Part shown: one piece after another, positions 7,121 through 10,846 of the stretch
How the letters are laid out: every line of letters begins with the position of its first letter
Numbering within the stretch: position 1 is the stretch's first letter
From: CAZESH01 sp964514665
Lineage (GTDB): Bacteria; Bacillota; Bacilli; Paenibacillales; KCTC-25726
Length of the DNA: 10,846 nt
Reading direction: 5' to 3'
NCBI GenBank assembly: GCA_964514665.1
Contig: CAZESH010000137.1
Span: forward strand, 1-10,846
Program-made: the position numbers and the translations under genes
The notes under the pieces: model-generated
Databases searched by the model: none
Seen by the model: the letters and a program-made list of their open reading frames with translations, nothing else
What the model was told of the DNA's origin: nothing

Positions 7121-8876
7121 GCGCCTTCTTATACTCATCGGCTTTTTCCTGCAGTCCCTGTTCAATCGCACTTTGTTCGTCCAAGCCGTTTTGTTTCGCG
7201 TATTCGCGAATGTCCTGGGTAATCCGCATGCTGCAGAACTTGGGTCCGCACATGGAGCAAAAATGCGCGGTTTTGGCCCCTTCCGCCGGCAGCGTTTGAT
7301 CATGAAACTCCATCGCCCGCTCGGGATCGAGCGAAAGGTTAAACTGGTCGCGCCAGCGGAATTCGAAGCGCGCCTTGGACAAAGCGTCGTCGCGGATCTG
7401 CGCGCCGGGATGTCCCTTGGCCAAATCAGCCGCATGGGCGGCAATTTTATAGGTGATCACGCCGTCGCGCACGTCATTGCGATCCGGCAGCCCCAAATGC
7501 TCCTTGGGCGTCACATAGCAGAGCATTGCGGTACCGAAAGATCCGATCATCGCCGCGCCGATCGCCGAGGTAATATGATCATAGCCAGGCGCAATATCGG
7601 TCGTAAGCGGCCCCAATGTGTAGAACGGGGCTTCCTTGCAAATTTCCATCTGCTTATCCACGTTCTCTTTGATCAAGTGCATCGGCACATGACCCGGACC
7701 CTCGATCATCACCTGCACATCGTGCTCCCAAGCGATCTTGGTCAGCTCGCCCAATGTTTCCAGCTCAGCGAACTGCGCTTCGTCATTGGCATCGGCGAGC
7801 GATCCCGGACGCAGCCCGTCGCCAAGCGAGAACGCGACATCATAGGCCTTCATGATTTGGCAAATCTCGGAGAATCGGGTATACAGGAAATTCTCTTCGT
7901 GATGAGCCAGGCACCAGGACGCCATGATCGAGCCGCCCCGCGATACGATTCCCGTCACCCGCCGTGCCGTAAGCGGAATATAGCGCAGCAGCACGCCGGC
8001 ATGAATGGTGAAATAATCGACTCCCTGCTCCGCTTGTTCGATCAAGGTGTCGCGATAAATTTCCCAAGTCAATTCCTCGGCCCTGCCGTCCACTTTCTCC
8101 AACGCTTGATAAATCGGCACCGTGCCTACCGGAACCGGAGAATTGCGAATGATCCACTCCCTTGTCGTATGAATGTCTTTGCCCGTGGACAAATCCATAA
8201 TCGTATCCGCTCCCCAGCGGATCGCCCAAGTCATTTTTTCGACTTCCTCGTCAATCGAGGAGGAAACCGCCGAATTGCCGATATTGGCATTGATTTTGAC
8301 GAGGAAATTGCGTCCGATGATCATCGGCTCGCTTTCCGGATGATTGATATTGCTCGGCAGGATCGCCCGCCCCGAAGCGATCTCGTCACGCACGAATTCC
8401 GGCGTTACGTTCTCGCGGATGGCGACATATTCCATTTCCGGCGTAACGATGCCTCTGCGTGCATAGTGCATTTGCGTGACATTGGCTCCCTTTGCGGCCC
8501 GAAGAGGAGAGCGGAGCAAAGCGGGAAATGAATCCGTCTCCGCGATTCCATCCGCCGACTTGTAGCCGTTATCCTGCGGCTTGGGCTTTCTTCCCTCGTA
8601 GCGCTCCACATCGCCGCGTTCCTCGATCCACGACAGGCGGTTGGCCGGCAAGCCTTTGCGGATATCGGGCTGCTGCCGCTCATCCGTGTACGGACCGCTC
8701 GTGTCGTATACGCGTATCGATGGATTCGGCTGTTCGCCGTTTGCGCCGGAAGTCGGGCTTTGCCGGATTTCCCGCATCGCGACGCGGATATCCTGCCGCG
8801 ATCCTTGAACATATACCTTGCTGCTGCCTGGAAACGGTTGAATTCGGGTAATGCCGCTGTTGCTGTCTTTGGACAT
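7113..8876 (-). CDS. thiC: Phosphomethylpyrimidine synthase
   Basis: ThiC is a non-canonical radical SAM enzyme that rearranges aminoimidazole ribotide (AIR) to HMP-P, the pyrimidine half of thiamine. The length of 587 residues is normal for the family. The N-terminal ThiC-associated region (about 1-100) contains RVYDTSGPYTD (55-65). The core has THxARxGIVTPEM-like HYARRGIVTPEMEYVA (137-152), NANIGNSA (196-203), MDLSTG (227-232), SRGGS (312-316) and GPGHVPM (393-399). The cluster motif CSMCGPKFC supplies Cys540, Cys543 and Cys548 for the [4Fe-4S] cluster. ATG at 8876 follows AGGAGG by seven bases (a run of U). It is the first gene of the operon, behind a TPP riboswitch. AIR comes from purine synthesis, so thiamine production here draws on that pool. 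Confidence 0.97.
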   Translation of the reverse strand: MSKDSNSGITRIQPFPGSSKVYVQGSRQDIRVAMREIRQSPTSGANGEQPNPSIRVYDTSGPYTDERQQPDIRKGLPANRLSWIEERGDVERYEGRKPKPQDNGYKSADGIAETDSFPALLRSPLRAAKGANVTQMHYARRGIVTPEMEYVAIRENVTPEFVRDEIASGRAILPSNINHPESEPMIIGRNFLVKINANIGNSAVSSSIDEEVEKMTWAIRWGADTIMDLSTGKDIHTTREWIIRNSPVPVGTVPIYQALEKVDGRAEELTWEIYRDTLIEQAEQGVDYFTIHAGVLLRYIPLTARRVTGIVSRGGSIMASWCLAHHEENFLYTRFSEICQIMKAYDVAFSLGDGLRPGSLADANDEAQFAELETLGELTKIAWEHDVQVMIEGPGHVPMHLIKENVDKQMEICKEAPFYTLGPLTTDIAPGYDHITSAIGAAMIGSFGTAMLCYVTPKEHLGLPDRNDVRDGVITYKIAAHAADLAKGHPGAQIRDDALSKARFEFRWRDQFNLSLDPERAMEFHDQTLPAEGAKTAHFCSMCGPKFCSMRITQDIREYAKQNGLDEQSAIEQGLQEKADEYKKAHV

Positions 8877-8882
8877 AAAAAA

Positions 8883-8990
8883 ACCTCCTGATTGATCATT
8901 CCTTGAACCGGAATAAAATCAACGGAGGTCCTCCGCAAACACGTTTGTTTTCCACATGCAGACAAGAAAAAGACCGCATGCATAAAACAA
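8883..8990 (-). promoter_or_regulatory. thiC leader, likely riboswitch expression platform
   Basis: Between the TPP aptamer and thiC the minus-strand leader contains TTGTTTT-(ATG)-CATGC at 8990-8976. It can pair with GCATG-(TGG)-AAAACAA at 8959-8945, forming a long interrupted hairpin. Further on, GGAGGACCTCC (8934-8924) contains ACCTCC, a perfect complement of GGAGGT at 8888-8883 (the thiC ribosome site plus one U). That segment could hide the site, or instead pair upstream. I see no GC stem followed by a U run, so control of translation rather than termination is suggested. This is a by-eye reading, not an energy calculation. Confidence 0.5.
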
Positions 8991-9018
8991 GCGGCCGCTG
9001 TCGACTACACAAACAAGC

Positions 9019-9108
9019 TTCGTTCCTCCGCTGGCATTATCCAGTTCAGGTATAACGGTCAACTGCCGTGTCAGCAGTCCTCTCAGCCCGGTTCACCAAG
9101 CTCCCGTA
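9019..9108 (-). promoter_or_regulatory. TPP riboswitch (THI box aptamer)
   Basis: Read on the minus strand, the aptamer opens with ACGGGAGC (9107-9100) and has the invariant CTGAGA (9086-9081). A short P3-type hairpin (ACTGC/GGCAGT) follows, then ACCTGAACTGGATAATGCC (9051-9033) and AGCGGAGGAACG (9032-9021). These match the conserved THI-box order CUGAGA ... ACCUGAUCUGGAUAAUGCCAGCG ... GGAA known from bacterial thi genes, apart from small departures such as GGAGGAAC in place of GUAGGGAA. It binds thiamine pyrophosphate and lies 142 bases upstream of thiC, so it should repress the whole operon when TPP is high. Confidence 0.96.
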
Positions 9109-9136
9109 AATTATTCTATTGTCGTGGTTCATTCTT

Positions 9137-9165
9137 AATGTATCTTTTTGCGAAACAAAATGCAA
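9137..9165 (-). promoter_or_regulatory. Predicted sigma-A promoter of the thiamine operon
   Basis: On the minus strand TTGCAT (9165-9160) and TACATT (9142-9137) are separated by exactly 17 bases, an acceptable SigA -35/-10 pair. A transcript starting near 9130 would begin about 20 bases before the TPP aptamer, which is the expected geometry. Both hexamers are imperfect, so the call depends mainly on spacing and position. Confidence 0.6.
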
Positions 9166-9403
9166 GACTTTAGTGCGTGTTTAAGAAAAATAGTCCGAAA
9201 AAACGTTGGACAGTCCTTTTTTTTGCGAAAACCCGTACATTTGAGCATTAGCGGGAACAGCTGTCCTAGTTCACCTCAGTTGAAAACGGGAATCACACGT
9301 TTTCAAAGGCAGACGCTCAACGCTCATCACTAAGGCAACTATTCCTGCTAGCCTTCCACTTCTTCCGTGCCGTCCATTGCCCATGCCCTCATGAAGCTGC
9401 TGC
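9166..9403. other. Intergenic stretch with short inverted repeats, no gene seen
   Basis: Together with the tandem repeat that follows, this fills the gap between the thiamine promoter and the peroxiredoxin gene. It contains TTGAAAACG (9280-9288) and its exact complement CGTTTTCAA (9298-9306) with a nine-base loop and no U run. It also contains the near-palindrome GGAACAGCTGTCC (9254-9266) and GGACAGTCC followed by eight T (plus strand, about 9208-9224). None is a convincing terminator. The short plus-strand frames here have no ribosome site or recognisable product. The texture recalls intergenic repeat sequence common in Paenibacillaceae, from memory only. Confidence 0.4.
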
Positions 9404-9542
9404 TATTTCGATTTTCGAAATTGGAGTGCATGTCAACCGTGCTGACGCCCACTCTTATTTCGATTTTCGAAATTGGAATGCATGACATCCATGCCGGCGA
9501 CCACTCTTATTTCGATTTTCGAAATTGGAGTGCATGTCAACG
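9404..9542. repeat. 52-bp-period tandem repeat, nearly three copies
   Basis: A core that includes ATTTCG-ATTTT-CGAAAT followed by TGGARTGCATG recurs at 9404-9438, 9456-9490 and 9508-9542, with starts exactly 52 bases apart. The 17-base segments after copies one and two are also similar (for example TGCTGACGCCCACTC against TGCCGGCGACCACTC), so the whole 52-bp unit is duplicated. Each core can form a 6-bp hairpin with a five-base loop on either strand. The array lies 42 bases past the stop codon of the peroxiredoxin gene, in its 3' untranslated region if transcription continues. The function is unknown. Confidence 0.85.
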
Positions 9543-9583
9543 TACGGCATTGCGACTGCTGCCAGCGTGACCCCTTCTATTTT

Positions 9584-10057
9584 TTACTGCAGCGCCCGCA
9601 CCGCTTCCAGCACTTCCTGCACGTGGCCGTTCACCTTGACGCCGCGCCATTCCCTGGCGAGATTGCCTTGCTTGTCTATGAGAAAGGTGGAGCGCTCCAC
9701 GCCCATGTATTCCTTGCCGTAATTTTTCTTCAGCTTCCATACGCCGAAAAGCTCGCATACCTCGCGCTCCGTATCGGCCAGCAGCAGAAACGGCAGCCCA
9801 TGCTTGGCAATGAATTTGTCATGCGACTTGAGGTCGTCCGGACTGATCCCGATCACCTCGGCGCCGAGCTCCGAATATTCCCCGTGATAATCGCGAAAAT
9901 CGCACGATTCCGTCGTGCAGCCCGGCGTCATGTCCTTCGGATAGAAATAGATAACAACTGGCTTCTTCCCTTTATAATCGCTCAAGGATACGTTCTCCCC
10001 GTTCGATGCGGGCAAGGTAAAGTCCGGTACCGCCTGTCCGACTGAAAGCTGTGCCAT
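9584..10057 (-). CDS. bcp: Thioredoxin-dependent thiol peroxidase, Bcp/PrxQ-type peroxiredoxin
   Basis: This 157-residue cytoplasmic peroxiredoxin reduces hydrogen peroxide and organic peroxides, taking electrons from thioredoxin. VPDFTLPASNG (10-20) opens the thioredoxin fold. The active-site segment YFYPKDMTPGCTTESCDFRD (37-56) holds Thr44, the peroxidatic Cys47 and a resolving Cys52 five residues later, the pattern of two-cysteine BCP enzymes. Arg123 in GVERSTFLID is the expected active-site arginine. ATG at 10057 follows AAGGAG by nine bases. It appears to be a single-gene unit with its own promoter. It is transcribed in the same direction as the thiamine operon but separated from it by over 400 bases. 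No clear terminator follows; the 52-bp repeats occupy that position. A link to the peroxide made by ThiO is conceivable but is only inference. Confidence 0.95.
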   Translation of the reverse strand: MAQLSVGQAVPDFTLPASNGENVSLSDYKGKKPVVIYFYPKDMTPGCTTESCDFRDYHGEYSELGAEVIGISPDDLKSHDKFIAKHGLPFLLLADTEREVCELFGVWKLKKNYGKEYMGVERSTFLIDKQGNLAREWRGVKVNGHVQEVLEAVRALQ

Positions 10058-10091
10058 GATGATTCACTCCTTTTCCATTTATTATCCTTTT

Positions 10092-10120
10092 ATTTTACTA
10101 AAAACCGGCCGGATGGCCAA
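10092..10120 (-). promoter_or_regulatory. Predicted promoter of the peroxiredoxin gene
   Basis: On the minus strand TTGGCC (10120-10115) and TAAAAT (10097-10092) are 17 bases apart, placing a start site near 10085, about 28 bases before the ATG. The spacer carries a GGCC...GGCC repeat (10107-10118) that could be part of an operator. The -10 is good, the -35 only partly matches. Confidence 0.5.
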
Positions 10121-10418
10121 ATCGTAACCGAAAAATATTAATTCTACCTACTTTTTTGCTAAGAAACGTAGACGGGAGCTTATTGAATAGACTACGAGTA
10201 AATAAAATACAAAAAGCTATTGAGCTCGCGGATATAGTCACATCTGTAGGCGAAAACACAAAACCCCTTCCCCACTTAAGGAAGGGGCATGCAGCCATAT
10301 CAAGTAGAACCCTGAAGGGAGATACCTCGGATGACAGAAAATGAGTTGTTTAATAGAGCTTTAAACATAGGGACAGGCTGCGACTTCTGCCATTTTATGT
10401 CCCTTCTCTATATTGCTT
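10121..10418. other. Unexplained gene-free stretch between the peroxiredoxin gene and the CRISPR array
   Basis: No recognisable gene lies here. A plus-strand frame of 62 codons (10156-10344, TTG start) has no Shine-Dalgarno sequence and its product matches no family I know. Structure is dense: the terminator hairpin at 10264-10287; AGGGACA (10369-10375) with its exact complement TGTCCCT (10398-10404); and a small CCCTGAAGGG at 10310-10319. The lower GC content and hairpins would fit the decayed end of a mobile element, but I cannot name one. Confidence 0.35.
10253..10287 (-). terminator. Intrinsic terminator downstream of the CRISPR array
   Basis: On the minus strand CCCCTTCC (10287-10280) and GGAAGGGG (10271-10264) form a perfect 8-bp stem with an eight-base loop, followed by TTTTGTGTTTT. 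It lies about 130 bases past the last (leftmost) CRISPR repeat in the inferred direction of transcription. It would end the pre-crRNA transcript before the peroxiredoxin promoter. Confidence 0.72.
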
Positions 10419-10846
10419 ATTTCAATCTACGATCCGCGAGAGATGCGACAACAGGTGGTGAACAAATATGACCAAATACGGAGCATTTCAATCCACGCAT
10501 CCACGAGGGATGCGACAGGAAACCACGGACGCAACAAGAGACCTTTCCAAAATTTCAATCCACGCATCCGCGAGGGATGCGACTGGAAAGCACAGCATCA
10601 AATGATCCTGAATCGGTAGATTTCAATCCACGCATCCGCGAGGGATGCGACCGCAACGACTCCGCCACTCGTATGCCCGGCAGATTTCAATCCACGCATC
10701 CGCGAGGGATGCGACCATTTCTCCAAGTGCTCTTACATTAGCGGATTGTATTTCAATCCACGCATCCGCGAGGGATGCGACCAAGGAGACTGTCGATCAC
10801 TATGTCAACGTTGTGATTTCAATCCACGCATCCGCGAGGGATGCGA
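10419..10846 (-). CRISPR. CRISPR array, type I-C-like repeat, trailer end; continues past the right edge
   Basis: Seven copies of a 32-bp repeat start at 10419, 10485, 10552, 10620, 10684, 10750 and 10816 (the last cut by the window edge). Six spacers of 32-36 bases, all different, separate them. On the minus strand the repeat begins GTCGCATCCCTCGCGGATGC and ends GTGGATTGAAAT. Inside it GCATCC and GGATGC can form a stem. This is the form of subtype I-C repeats, whose last 11 or so bases become the 5' handle of the crRNA. The leftmost copy is 31 bases with one deletion and two substitutions, the second has one substitution, and the others are identical. Decay at the left end plus the repeat orientation place the leader to the right. 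No cas gene is in the window, so the subtype rests on the repeat alone. Confidence 0.96.

Noticed and set aside
7121..7444. Longer start for tenI adding about 108 residues
   Set aside because: The extension is the C-terminal part of thiC in another frame; the homologous N-terminus of TenI begins at about 7120.
7119..8531. 470-codon open frame on the plus strand opposite thiC
   Set aside because: thiC carries all expected motifs including its cluster cysteines; the antisense frame has no family motif or ribosome site and reflects GC-rich codon structure.
9404..9542. The evenly spaced repeats as a second small CRISPR array
   Set aside because: The segments between cores are only about 17 bases and resemble each other, and the core has no similarity to the true CRISPR repeat; it is a tandem duplication.

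Overview
The window looks like chromosome from a moderately GC-rich Bacillota, most likely Paenibacillaceae (Paenibacillus, Cohnella or a relative). The reasons are Bacillus-type ThiO, ThiF, TenI and ThiS proteins, strong AGGAGG-type ribosome sites, frequent GTG and TTG starts, and intrinsic terminators with long U runs. The genus is inference from these features and was not tested by any search. Every recognised gene lies on the minus strand.

Layout from left to right. At 1-319 is the N-terminus of a class B penicillin-binding protein cut by the window edge, with a perfect palindrome just upstream of its ribosome site. Bases 320-899 hold no recognisable gene; they contain an intrinsic terminator and a large imperfect inverted repeat (421-714) that looks like a decayed or MITE-like element. 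A membrane-anchored SCO1/SenC protein follows at 900-1550. Bases 1852-8876 are a compact eight-gene thiamine operon, transcribed right to left as thiC-tenI-thiO-thiS-thiG-thiF-thiD-thiE. Its promoter (9137-9165) and TPP riboswitch (9019-9108) lie upstream and an intrinsic terminator (1720-1753) lies downstream. Next come a non-coding stretch with a 52-bp tandem repeat (9404-9542), a Bcp-type peroxiredoxin (9584-10057), and a gene-free stretch with several hairpins. The window ends inside a CRISPR array (10419-10846) with a type I-C-like repeat.

How the genes work together: ThiC makes HMP-P and ThiD phosphorylates it to HMP-PP. ThiO oxidises glycine to the imine. ThiF adenylates and helps sulfurate the C-terminus of ThiS. 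ThiG condenses DXP, the imine and ThiS thiocarboxylate to the thiazole, TenI aromatises that product, and ThiE joins the two halves to thiamine phosphate. Seven of the eight genes overlap or nearly abut, and the TPP riboswitch can shut the whole set down when thiamine is plentiful. The final kinase (ThiL), DXP synthase and cysteine desulfurase are not in the window.

The CRISPR repeat orientation, decayed repeats at the left end and a terminator just left of them indicate that the array is transcribed leftward. The leader should therefore be beyond the right edge, and cas genes, if linked, are also expected there. I see no clearly new protein system. The most unusual items are the non-coding ones: the 421-714 inverted repeat, the 52-bp tandem repeat, the thiC leader with a possible anti-Shine-Dalgarno element, and the unexplained tract left of the CRISPR array.
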